Below, piece by piece: positions 9,320 to 16,483 of a stretch of 22,394 nt of DNA; positions within the stretch are counted from its first letter, which is position 1, and every line of letters begins with the position of its first letter. The notes under the pieces are model-generated. The model made no database searches. It was not told the origin of the DNA and worked only from the letters and a program-made list of their open reading frames with translations. A program made the translations under genes and the position numbers. This DNA is from Hygrocybe punicea. Its lineage: Eukaryota > Basidiomycota > Agaricomycetes > Agaricales > Hygrophoraceae. The DNA is taken from contig CAUVYJ010000024.1 of the NCBI GenBank assembly GCA_963556145.1, forward strand, positions 1 to 22,394, written 5' to 3'.

Positions 9320-9997
9320 ATACCTGCCGATGTATCTCTCCAGAGCACTCGAAACCTAACAGCGTCACGTTGGATGCCACTGGACTTGAAAAGACAACTT
9401 CCGCCGCCATGTTGAACGGTGGGCTCAATAATGGCATCCATGAACCCACTGGCGAGGATCTCGAGCGTGAACTTCCTATGGTTTATGATGGTCAAGTGCC
9501 GCTCGGTGACGTGCTTTCGCGAGTTGTGCAGGCTATATATGCAGACGCTAACAGCCTCGTATTGGATGTCCGTGCTGTTTCGGTACATCATCATCCGCCT
9601 ACTGACATTCGACCATCAATTTAGTTGTCAACTGCCCCCAACTGTACCCGGGCGCCCACAACCACCATCTAGCAGATTGAAGTTACCCACACTGGGCAGG
9701 ACACTCACAATATCCATCATCGAAGCGCAGGCGCCACCTCAAGCAGGCGGCGGACTGGCGTGGTCTTCAAAAGCCCGTATTCTTGCCGAACTGCAACAAA
9801 AGGCTAAGCTCGGGACGGGACGACCGTCCGACGAAGTCGAGGGGCTGAAGTTCAAGGTTCGATGGGAGCCTACAAAAGGTGCATTGGGTGTTGTCTTCTC
9901 TGCCGAGGATTCTGCGATGGCTCCCGGCGAGTTAATTATAGTGAGCTATGCGTGATGTCACCACTTTGTATGCTAACGATCCAAACAGGATGCAAAC
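9320..9997 (+). pseudogene. MED14: Rearranged fragment of Mediator subunit 14
   Basis: The plus strand first reads GEDLERELPMVYDGQVPLGD, then VLSRVVQAIYAD, a match to the conserved Med14/Rgr1 N-terminus. Near 9545 the frame changes and the text jumps to a middle part of the protein: TLTASYWM ... LPPTVPGRPQPPSSRLKLPT, LGRTLTISIIEAQAPPQAGG ... KLGTGRPSDEVEGLKFKVRW ... GELII. An intron follows (9941-9988, GTGAGC...CAAACAG, with a TGCTAAC branch-point-like box), then GATGCAAAC (DAN) before the sequence becomes the TAGTGTTGCCAC repeat at 9998. Med14 is the backbone subunit of Mediator (RNA polymerase II transcription). This is a short, internally deleted, intron-bearing copy, so a DNA-level duplicate; the functional gene must be elsewhere. 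Confidence 0.72.
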
Positions 9998-10109
9998 TAG
10001 TGTTGCCACGGCTATAGCCGATGTTTTTTGAAAAATTGCCTTTTTAGGCTAGTAAAATTAGCTAAAATTATGAAAATATTTGAGGAGACGGGCGAGGCCA
10101 AAAGCTGAG
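9998..10109. repeat. Truncated copy of the TAGTGTTGCCAC repeat
   Basis: Shares TAGTGTTGCCACGGCT exactly with 8729-8744, then differs (CGGCTATAGCCG, itself a perfect 12-bp palindrome). AT-rich sequence (TTTTTTGAAAAA, AATTAGCTAAAATTA) follows up to the long palindrome. No opposite terminal repeat was found. Confidence 0.5.
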
Positions 10110-10256
10110 GGGTCACTTAAGGGTGCTAAGAATTTGGTGCTCAATCTTCAGAGTTATTCAACCATAGCTGTTGGACAGTAGCTGGCTAGACTCAACAGCT
10201 ATGGTTGAATAACTCTGATGATTGAGCACCAAATTCTTAGCACCCTTAAGTGACCC
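10110..10256. repeat. Near-perfect palindrome, 64-bp arms
   Basis: Left arm 10110-10173 (GGGTCACTTAAGGGTGCTAA ... CAACCATAGCTGTTG) and right arm 10193-10256 are reverse complements with one mismatch (CTT/CAT, at 10146-10148 against 10218-10220), separated by a 19-bp loop (10174-10192). As RNA either strand would fold into a 64-bp hairpin. It may be a snap-back template-switch product, a MITE, or a hairpin small-RNA precursor. The few differences imply recent origin or maintained symmetry. Confidence 0.95.
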
Positions 10257-10521
10257 TCATGTCCCAATTGATGTTCTTGAGCATCCAACCCTTTACGGAG
10301 GGCTTAACTGCCTCATTCCTGTCCCTACACAAGCCATTGATCATCTCCAGGAGTACCTTGTGGAAGAAGTTGGGCCACGGAGTACCTATCTTGACTGGGT
10401 CAGTGAAGACTTTTCGGCTGTTGCTGAAGCGGCACACCAGTCCCTCGGTAATCCGGTGATAACCTTTACAAATTGCTGGGATATATTTCATGACATTTCG
10501 ACAGTGATTGCTGCATTGTAA
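10251..10521 (+). CDS. Unrecognised coding-like frame, 3' end only
   Basis: The plus strand is open from inside the right arm of the palindrome to a TAA at 10519-10521, reading DPHVPIDVLEHPTLYGGLNC, LIPVPTQAIDHLQEYLVEEV, then GPRSTYLDWVSEDFSAVAEA ... CWDIFHDISTVIAAL. Composition is that of a normal acidic soluble protein. There is no ATG in frame in the unique sequence, and the palindrome abuts it, so it is probably the C-terminal remnant of a gene cut by the palindrome. The opposite strand is also open for 81 codons; I prefer the plus strand on amino-acid composition only. Family unknown. Confidence 0.35.
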
Positions 10522-10524
10522 TAA

Positions 10525-10690
10525 TAACCCCCCCCCCCCTCGACTGTGCCTCTTGTTGATGTATGTAGTGTTGTTCTGTCCCCCTCATTGATCCCCTTCC
10601 CCCCCCCCTCCCCCGAGTGTCCAGATTGCACCTTGTTGATATATGTAGTCATTCTGTGTGTCTCATTGATCCCCCCTGGTCCTCCTCAAA
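10525..10690 (+). repeat. Poly-C tracts and degenerate direct repeat
   Basis: A run of 13-14 C (about 10526) and a second C-rich tract (about 10600) are each followed by related sequence: CTTGTTGATGTATGTAGT ... CTCATTGATCCCC at 10550-10595 and CTTGTTGATATATGTAGT ... CTCATTGATCCCC at 10632-10677. The two units are about 82 bp apart and diverged. Confidence 0.7.
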
Positions 10691-10790
10691 ATATATTATC
10701 GTTGCCTGCAATTATCATTGCCCGCTGTTCAATTATAGGCATAGGCAATTATCTAATGAAAAATAATATTATAAACATTGAGTTTATATA

Positions 10791-12037
10791 ATAATCTATG
10801 ATATTAATCTGACACACTGGTTGAATCGAACCACGGCCATTCTGCCAACCGTAAATAGCTGCTTATTCGCTCCAACACCGTCGTACTGGCACATCCTGAC
10901 CGGTCTGACCAGCGAGCAGCAGATGAGGAAGTCGACGAGGGTGTCACGCTTGGCTGCAGGGACATCAGGAGCAGGGGAAACAAATGAACAAGTGCAAAGA
11001 TGATGTCATCGACCGACTCACATTTTTTGTTCCGTTTGCAAAAGATTTTGTCACTACCAGAACAGGAGCATAGTATGCCTTTGTGAGATTTTTATTCATC
11101 ATCTTTTCACTTGGAACAATTTTAATGGTTGTATATAGATATAAAAGAATTTAGAGTATCTAACTGGATTATGCAAGATGGACTTTTCACTGGGACTGAC
11201 CGGTTAGCTTCAAGGTTGTATGATTTTCGAAAATTCCATGCAGAACGGACAAGTGAAGCGCAAATGAATAATCTTTTAAGATACACACCTGAAATAACTC
11301 CATAAGCCTTGCTACATCACTTGTCTTGACATTGCTCGAGCCCGTGGAGGGATTTGATATCCTTCATTCAATGTTCAGATGGTCATGCTAGCGATCAGCA
11401 ATGAGTTAGTAGACGCGTGACAAAGCCTGTTTCCCAACAGGAAAATTTGGTCATACGAAGGGTTTTCCTCTTCGGGAAAACCCTTCATATGGCGAAGTTG
11501 CCGATTGCAAAGGCGGGAGCAATCATCTTGCATTGCTTTTGGTGGTGATTATTATGAGATAAACCTGTCCACCCAGAATATCAACATACATACCGGTCAT
11601 AGCGAATATTCCTTCACCGAACAGTAACTTATTCAACCTGAGGTGGGCATCAGCAAGACTGTATGAGATATAGAACAATACTATCGATCACTGGATCAAT
11701 GAAGACGTCTTCCCGAAAATATGTCGATCCTTCACAAAGATGTTTTGACAAGCTTGTGATCAAACTTGAGCTGCCCTTGACTCGAAAGATTGGTAACAAG
11801 GACGCACCCTGAGAATGCTGTCCACTTGAATGATTCCGCTGTATGTACCAGTGATGTTTCAAAAAAAACCAATTGATTTCTTGGCATCAAAAAGTTGTGC
11901 GAAATTTCCTAGTCCGATTAGTGTAAAAATATGAAAAGTCAATAGCATGGGGTTGACTTATCATGGAAAAAGGATTCCGAATGGGGACCAGGGATGTTAT
12001 TGAGTGACCTCTTGGCTATATATGTAACGTCGCAAGC
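10791..12037. other. Long gene-free AT-rich interval
   Basis: Apart from the hairpin at 11452-11491 no feature can be supported. A 70-codon minus-strand frame at 11650-11862 (FRVKGSSSLITSLSKHLCEG ... ) and a 60-codon plus-strand frame at 10821-11003 have no recognisable family. Confidence 0.5.
11452..11491. repeat. Strong hairpin
   Basis: GAAGGGTTTTCC (11457-11468) and GGAAAACCCTTC (11475-11486) are exact reverse complements around the 6-base loop TCTTCG; flanking CATAC/ATATG extends the pairing imperfectly. A terminator role is not known for such hairpins in fungal nuclear genes, so its function is open. Confidence 0.8.
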
Positions 12038-12078
12038 ACTGAAGGTTCCCTAATTGTAACAATGGGGTGTGACGGCGT

Positions 12079-12233
12079 TGGAGAGGTGCCGATGGGCTAG
12101 CAGGGAGTCCTCTAGCTCAATCGCTAAGCTCGAGTCACTAAGATCAATCCTGATCCTACTGACTACCAAACAGAGCTATCTACTGAATCCAACCGTGGGA
12201 AGGTCACGTGATCTACCAGATCTCCCTACCACA
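12079..12233 (-). repeat. 3' LTR (155 bp)
   Basis: Base-for-base the same as 14374-14528 by eye. Starts TGGAGAGG and ends CTACCACA on the plus strand, giving TG...CA in either orientation. Contains the E-box palindrome CACGTG at 12205-12210. Confidence 0.95.
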
Positions 12234-12235
12234 TG

Positions 12236-12246
12236 TCCCCTCCTCC
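12236..12246 (-). promoter_or_regulatory. Polypurine tract
   Basis: On the minus strand GGAGGAGGGGA lies two bases before the 3' LTR, the expected place of the plus-strand primer for LTR retroelement replication. Confidence 0.75.
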
Positions 12247-12396
12247 AAAATGGCAGCGTCCCCGCTGCCAGTGAAAGAGAAAAGAGGGAGACAGAAAGAC
12301 AAGAAGAGAGATGGAAAGGAATAACAAAAATGGAAAAGAAATGGAAAAGAGTCATATAGGGAAAGCAATGGGAAAAAAGAAGAATATTAAAAATGC

Positions 12397-14157
12397 CTAT
12401 CTTGGCTTCTTCCAACCCAGGGCCTGGAGAGCTCTACTCAAGTCTGAGAGACGAGGGTCCTGGTCCCAGTCGAGACAGGTAGATCTCGGGGCAGTCGGGT
12501 ATGTCGTGTGGAAAGGCTTCATGAAGATGGGTCGGCCAGGTGCGATGCCAGATGGGTGGGATCGTGTGAATGCTGGACCAGGTGGTCTTGTGTATATGCA
12601 GCGAGGTCGAGGGCGTGCGTGGCGTTGTCGAATACGACGTTGAAGGGTGGCGAAGGGCTGTCGGTTGTTGGAGAAGAGTCCTGAAAGGTCGCGAGGTGGG
12701 TATTTGGCTGGGAAAACGGGGCGAAGTGGGATCGTCGCGGCGTCTTCAGCCCAGTCGAACCGCGTAGGTTGTGCTGGCGTAGACGTTGGGGCGGGGTTGG
12801 GCACACGAACGGAGCTGTCCACGGTCTCCTCTTGGTCCGTCTCATCGTCGCCTCGGCGCATGCCCCCGTTCGTCTTTGGGGCGGCCTCGCTCGTCTCGCC
12901 TCCTCTTGGTGTCGTCGTCTCCTCTTTCTTCGTGCTGTCTCCTTCCCTCTCATTCCTTTCGTTCGCGTACACGCCGGCTCGTGTTTCGACGTCGCTTGGC
13001 TTTGGGGGTCGCATTGGCAACGTCTGGACGGCGACGTCGTGTCTTTGGGCTTGCGTGGGCGTGGACTGACTGGGCACTGGTGCCGGCGTGGTGGATTCAC
13101 GGTCTGAGACGCGTATGGACGCGTTTTGTAGCGGGGGTGTTGATTCTTGAGCGGGTGGGCTTGTTGGGACACGCTGGGACGCGTTTCTGTGCGTGAACGG
13201 GGCCGTTTGGGTGGGCATTGGGACATGGAAGGCATCGCGTTCAGTGTTGGGCGACACGGGGGGTGTTGGGACGCGCGGGGTCGTCCTCGACGCGTGTAGG
13301 TGGGCTGATACCGCGATGCATGGCGGGTTTGGTGACGTGGCACGTTCCGGTGCGGTGGACGTCGTTTTTGGCGAGGGTGGGTGAGCTGGAGCTTGCTGAG
13401 ACGCGTTGCCGCGTGCGCGTGGGGCCGTTTGAGCGTTCTTATGTGTGCTGAGTGCTGGTGAATGCGTTTGCGGTTCGTCTGTCTGTACTGACGCGAACGC
13501 GAAGGTGTGTGAGGCCGTTTGGGCTGCCTTTGGCGCGTGGCGCGTCATTTTCGTTGGAAATGGGTAGGTGGGGGCCGGCGATGCTTGTATGGCCGTTGAT
13601 GTGTAGATTTGCGGCGTCGTTTGCGTGGATACTGGGGTGCTGGTACATGGTTCCGTTTGGGTTGCGATGGGCGCCGTCTCTGGCGTCGAATTCGTCTGTG
13701 TTGACACAGAAATGCCGGCGGGCGGCATCGTTTGGTTGGACGCGGATGTGTAAGCAGGCTGCTGTTGGTCAGCGAGGTAGCTGGCATCATATCCGGGGAA
13801 ATACCCTTCGTCGTAGCCTGAGGCCTGGCCATCTTCGAAGCCTTTTTTGTACCCTATTGAGAGTCCTTCTTTTTTGCCTGCTTCATAGGTGCCACGTCGA
13901 GCCTCGGTGTTTGTTGTAGTGTCCATAGACAGTTGCTCGTATGCCGCCCGTCGTCCTAGTTCAATTGCAATATCGAAAAATCCTTCGAGTGCCTTGTATT
14001 TGTCGTCTGTAGTGTTGAATTCGGCGATCGCGACTTCGCACATGCTATGATTATATTCTTCTGTGTATTTTGTCATGGCTGATGCTGGTGGCTTTGCGGC
14101 GTACGAAACCTTTTTTGCATGTTTGTGGGCCTTTTTTCCATTGCTGGGGCCGGGCAT
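12397..14157 (-). CDS. LTR-element-borne disordered protein with GX3 repeat and TQT-like motifs (586 aa)
   Basis: One intact frame; I chose the ATG at 14157 (MPGPSNGKKAHKHAKKVSYA) because the 25 codons upstream come from tandem repeat DNA. Order of parts: basic N-terminus (1-25); a folded-looking helical part (30-75: YTEEYNHSMCEVAIAEFNTT ... FFDIAIELGRRAAYEQL); a GX3 repeat at 94-122 with eight glycines exactly four residues apart; a long Pro/Thr/Ser/Gln-rich disordered region (130-460) with repeated TQT-like motifs near 153, 166, 178, 225, 243, 317 and 378; RFDWAEDAATIP (466-477); an Arg-rich segment (505-525); and the C-terminal motif LDWDQDPRLSDLSRALQALG (562-581). I recall similar DWDQDPRL...ALGW endings among basidiomycete hypothetical proteins, but no named function. 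No RT, integrase, zinc knuckle or protease motif is present. The GX3 pattern resembles the deca-GX3 motif of Yae1/Lto1; homology is not implied. Confidence 0.85.
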   Translation of the reverse strand: MPGPSNGKKAHKHAKKVSYAAKPPASAMTKYTEEYNHSMCEVAIAEFNTTDDKYKALEGFFDIAIELGRRAAYEQLSMDTTTNTEARRGTYEAGKKEGLSIGYKKGFEDGQASGYDEGYFPGYDASYLADQQQPAYTSASNQTMPPAGISVSTQTNSTPETAPIATQTEPCTSTPVSTQTTPQIYTSTAIQASPAPTYPFPTKMTRHAPKAAQTASHTFAFASVQTDEPQTHSPALSTHKNAQTAPRARGNASQQAPAHPPSPKTTSTAPERATSPNPPCIAVSAHLHASRTTPRVPTPPVSPNTERDAFHVPMPTQTAPFTHRNASQRVPTSPPAQESTPPLQNASIRVSDRESTTPAPVPSQSTPTQAQRHDVAVQTLPMRPPKPSDVETRAGVYANERNEREGDSTKKEETTTPRGGETSEAAPKTNGGMRRGDDETDQEETVDSSVRVPNPAPTSTPAQPTRFDWAEDAATIPLRPVFPAKYPPRDLSGLFSNNRQPFATLQRRIRQRHARPRPRCIYTRPPGPAFTRSHPSGIAPGRPIFMKPFHTTYPTAPRSTCLDWDQDPRLSDLSRALQALGWKKPR

Positions 14158-14200
14158 GTCGAGCAAGTTGATTGCGGGGAATGACAGAAATTCGGGTACA

Positions 14201-14265
14201 CGAAAAAGCTGAAACACTAAAACGCAAGACACGAAAACGCTGAAACGCTAAAACGCAAGACTCTG
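14201..14265 (-). repeat. 31-bp tandem repeat in the element's leader
   Basis: CGAAAAAGCTGAAACACTAA...CGCAAGACA at 14201-14231 is followed by the near-identical CGAAAACGCTGAAACGCTAA...CGCAAGACT, then decays into GAACGCTGAGACAC...ACACTGAGACACTGAGA units up to about 14310. It overlaps the extreme 5' end of the open frame and forms the 5' untranslated region if translation starts at 14157. Confidence 0.75.
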
Positions 14266-14346
14266 GAACGCTGAGACACAGGACACTGAGACACTGAGAG
14301 AAAGGCACTGAGATTGTGACAACAGAGCAGAAGCACGCGTGTTAAA

Positions 14347-14370
14347 GGTCGAATCGCGCTCTCATCACCA
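14347..14370 (-). promoter_or_regulatory. tRNA-type primer binding site
   Basis: On the minus strand TGGTGATGAGAGCGCGATTC follows the 5' LTR after the three-base spacer TCG. Its complement ends ...CTCATCACCA and includes GGTCGAATC, resembling a tRNA T-loop, acceptor stem and CCA end. The tRNA species cannot be named without a search. Confidence 0.7.
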
Positions 14371-14373
14371 CGA

Positions 14374-14528
14374 TGGAGAGGTGCCGATGGGCTAGCAGGG
14401 AGTCCTCTAGCTCAATCGCTAAGCTCGAGTCACTAAGATCAATCCTGATCCTACTGACTACCAAACAGAGCTATCTACTGAATCCAACCGTGGGAAGGTC
14501 ACGTGATCTACCAGATCTCCCTACCACA
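14374..14528 (-). repeat. 5' LTR (155 bp)
   Basis: Second copy of the LTR, upstream of the ORF in its transcription sense and thus the likely promoter of the element; CACGTG lies at about 14500-14505. No good TATA box is seen. Followed on its outer side by the GCGT duplication at 14529-14532. Confidence 0.95.
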
Positions 14529-14571
14529 GCGTGACCTTAACAATTTGGTATTTTGATAACAATTATTGCCT

Positions 14572-14633
14572 TATATAGTAGGACCCTAATCCATTTTGGG
14601 TTATAACTTATAGGGTCCAAAAGTTACTATATA
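14572..14633. repeat. Imperfect palindrome inside the TIR element
   Basis: TATATAGT...GGACCCTAA on the left pairs with TTATAGGGTCC...ACTATATA on the right around TCCATTTTGGGTTATAAC. Probably part of the MITE structure or a second nested MITE. Confidence 0.6.
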
Positions 14634-14956
14634 TGGCAGGTGGAAAGGTCAAATGTGACGTGACTTTTCCCTTGAGATAACTAACAATGGCCTTGTGTGA
14701 TGTGACTTTTTGTTATAATTAGGGAACCTTCAGTACCTTTGGACTAACATGTCACTGATCACACGATCGTCACAGAGGAAAAATACACAGCATACGATAT
14801 GATAAAACAGGGCAATTCTCCAGAGACGAGTCAGAGACAAAGGATATGGGTGTATGCAGTTAAAATACAAGTTCAGCCAGTCTTGACTTTACGAGGGTGA
14901 CGAAACTATGCACTAATGAGTGAGGTCGGCAGGATGCACGAGTAGAGACCACTCAC

Positions 14957-15285
14957 CCTGCCCATCAAGTGCCACTTTGGCGGGTCGTCTCTCCCAAAAG
15001 CTTTCTGCACCCTCTCAATTCTCTCCTTTGTTGCTCTTTCCAGCCCCTCACGTGTCTGATTGTGCGCGATTACGAAGCAGAACGCTGAACCGGTATGATG
15101 TTCCTGACTTTGCACGAGAACAACTTGGCTGAGTTGCGCGTCCTTCAGGATCCGGTGGATGGCATTGGTGCAAGAATTTTTCCTGCTGTCGGGTTCATCA
15201 ATCCCGTTACACACGCTATACTCTACAAGCCAGTTGAATGTTGCCGTATAACCTAGGGCCAGCGAGCGATGGTGTGCTCTTCGAC
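14957..15285 (-). pseudogene. Exon-like fragment of unrecognised gene
   Basis: The minus strand is open and protein-like for about 110 codons: YTATFNWLVEYSVCNGIDEP ... SCTNAIHRILKDAQLSQVVL ... SAFCFVIAHNQTREGLERAT ... FGRDDPPKWHLMGR, ending at a good donor (AGG/GTGAGT, intron from 14956). The text reads as a compact alpha/beta protein, but I do not recognise the family. No partner exon was found in 14740-14900. It is therefore an exon fragment; it may belong with the fragment at 15951-16442, which lies upstream on the same strand. Confidence 0.45.
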
Positions 15286-15289
15286 GTGT

Positions 15290-15950
15290 ATCTGTTGCCA
15301 GTTGACTCCTTGGTTAGGTGGTATTCAAATCATATGCAAGATGTCAACGCACATGGATGGAGTGAATGTGATATGAAAGGTGTGTTAAAAGAAGAAAATA
15401 ACTCATTAGATGGCCATCCCAGGCATCGCAATTTTTGAGGAAACTATCAGCGACTTCTGTTTCTGTTTCTTGAAGCGTGTAGTAGTTTTCAGCAGCATGC
15501 GAGTAACGACCTCCGTGATGCACTCTGCGCAACCTACGCCATCTAAATTTTCAATAAAAAGGATGAGCTATTGATCACATTGGAAGAGAAATATCGTACA
15601 GATCGTACAGATCACCATATCTACTGAAGACGAGGAATAAACAGCCTGTCAGCATTTCTCCAGCGATAAAACGAGGGCCTTGGCAAAATCTTTCAATTTA
15701 AGAGCAAAGGGAAATGCGGCACATACAATCAGAATAAATAGCAGTTTGCTTATCCAAGAGGTCCGACAGCCTTGTGAGTGTTTAAAACAATCGTGTTCTT
15801 TCATCCAAATTTCAAACCAACGATGGGTCCTGTCAAAATATGGATAAGAACTTGGCATACGAGAGTGTGAGAATTGCTTGGCATACATACATGTAGCCGG
15901 ATATTGGCTTCTCTGGACAGCTTGCAGCAGCTTGAGTGTATGCTGTGATA
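15290..15950. other. No supported gene
   Basis: Short minus-strand frames (15344-15532, 15649-15888) give unrecognised translations (for example ENYYTLQETETEVADSFLKN). CAGATCGTACAGATC at about 15599 is a short tandem GATCGTACA repeat. It may contain eroded exons linking the flanking fragments. Confidence 0.35.
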
Positions 15951-16442
15951 TTAAGCAGATGCGATGGCTTCGGCGATGAGCTGAGGTCGAGGATCGATGA
16001 CTTCCAAGTATCGTTTTTCTTCTTGAAAGAGAAGTAGGATATTATCCCTGTCCATGATACAGACGACAGACGTCCATTTTGGCATACCTCCACTCCCCAT
16101 ATGTCGTTGCAACTCCCAATGTGTGCAGGAGATACATGAAAACGTCCACAGTTGATTCTTCACCTGATACTGGGTTCCAGGCAACCTGGTAACTTTCAGT
16201 TCGTGCGCAGTCAGGTTTGTGAGGAGATCCAGATGCTGAGCGCTGAGGTGGCAAGGGCAGTGGGACCTAGCAGGATATTGTAGATGAATATCTTGATCGC
16301 TCTTTCGCTCCCTCAAGCTAGTTACCGTGCACTGCCCAGTACTAGTGATGTGTGATGGATGTCTTACGTGTACCTTTTCTGCTTTGTTTCTACTAGCCAG
16401 CCTTTCCCTTTTCCCAACCTGGTTGGACGTTCGTTCATGCAC
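15951..16442 (-). pseudogene. Fragment of a basidiomycete conserved hypothetical gene
   Basis: The minus strand reads HELKVTRLPGTQYQVKNQLW, then TFSCI; the continuation GEWRYAKMDVCRLYHGQG is in another frame (about 16110-16055), and ILLLFQEEKRYLEVIDPRPQ, then LIAEAIA returns to the first frame. I know the order LPGTQY..K.QLW ... YAKMDVC.LY ... ILLLFQE.K...DP..QLIAEAIA as a frequent Agaricomycete hypothetical family of unknown function, where the protein normally continues after AEAIA; here it ends in stops. Two frame switches plus the missing C-terminus make it a pseudogene. Confidence 0.6.
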
Positions 16443-16483
16443 AGGCCGAATCTCATTCTAATACAAGATATTTTTCTCTTTGA

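Larger units (their letters stand above)
12079..14528 (-). mobile_element. Young non-autonomous LTR retroelement carrying one ORF
   Basis: 2450 bp bounded by two 155-bp direct repeats with TG...CA ends, flanked by a 4-bp target duplication GCGT (12075-12078 and 14529-14532). Transcriptional sense is minus: 5' LTR 14528-14374, three-base spacer, PBS 14370-14347, ORF 14157-12397, polypurine tract about 12246-12236, 3' LTR 12233-12079. The LTRs read as identical, indicating recent insertion. There is no reverse transcriptase, RNase H, protease or integrase; the interior is almost filled by the ORF. It must move using an autonomous element's enzymes. Classes nearest in structure are LARD/TRIM or Gag-only elements, but the ORF has no zinc knuckle or recognisable Gag. 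Confidence 0.88.
12038..14734. mobile_element. TIR (MITE-like) element interrupted by the LTR element
   Basis: ACTGAAGGTTCCCTAATTGT (12038 on) and the inverse complement of the sequence ending at 14734 share 22 of 23 bases as terminal inverted repeats, with similar sequence just inside (AACAA). Removing the LTR element and one GCGT copy leaves about 243 bp with no coding capacity, a MITE-like size. No clear target duplication flanks the TIRs. Its right part contains a further imperfect palindrome (14572-14633). Confidence 0.65.

Noticed and set aside
9985..10020. Helitron 3' end on the minus strand (palindrome CGGCTATAGCCG, eight bases, then CTAG followed by T)
   Set aside because: The match to hairpin plus CTRR is tempting, but the related copy at 8729 lacks CTRR and forms a two-armed hairpin instead; no 5' TC end or Rep/helicase seen. 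TIR-type repeat is the more cautious call.
10246..10491. 81-codon minus-strand frame at the right edge of the palindrome
   Set aside because: Opposite strand of a more protein-like plus-strand frame; neither has a family, and only one can be coding.
10808..10845. tRNA T-arm-like GGTTCGATTCAACC on the minus strand
   Set aside because: No matching acceptor strand, D-arm or anticodon arm could be folded around it.
12519..13343. 274-codon minus-strand frame overlapping the LTR-element ORF
   Set aside because: Arg/Pro/His-rich alternative frame of the same GC-biased sequence; no independent features.
12570..13920. Several long plus-strand open frames opposite the LTR-element ORF (up to 155 codons)
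   Set aside because: They are shadows of the minus-strand low-complexity coding sequence; translations are Val/Gly/Arg-rich with no start context or family.
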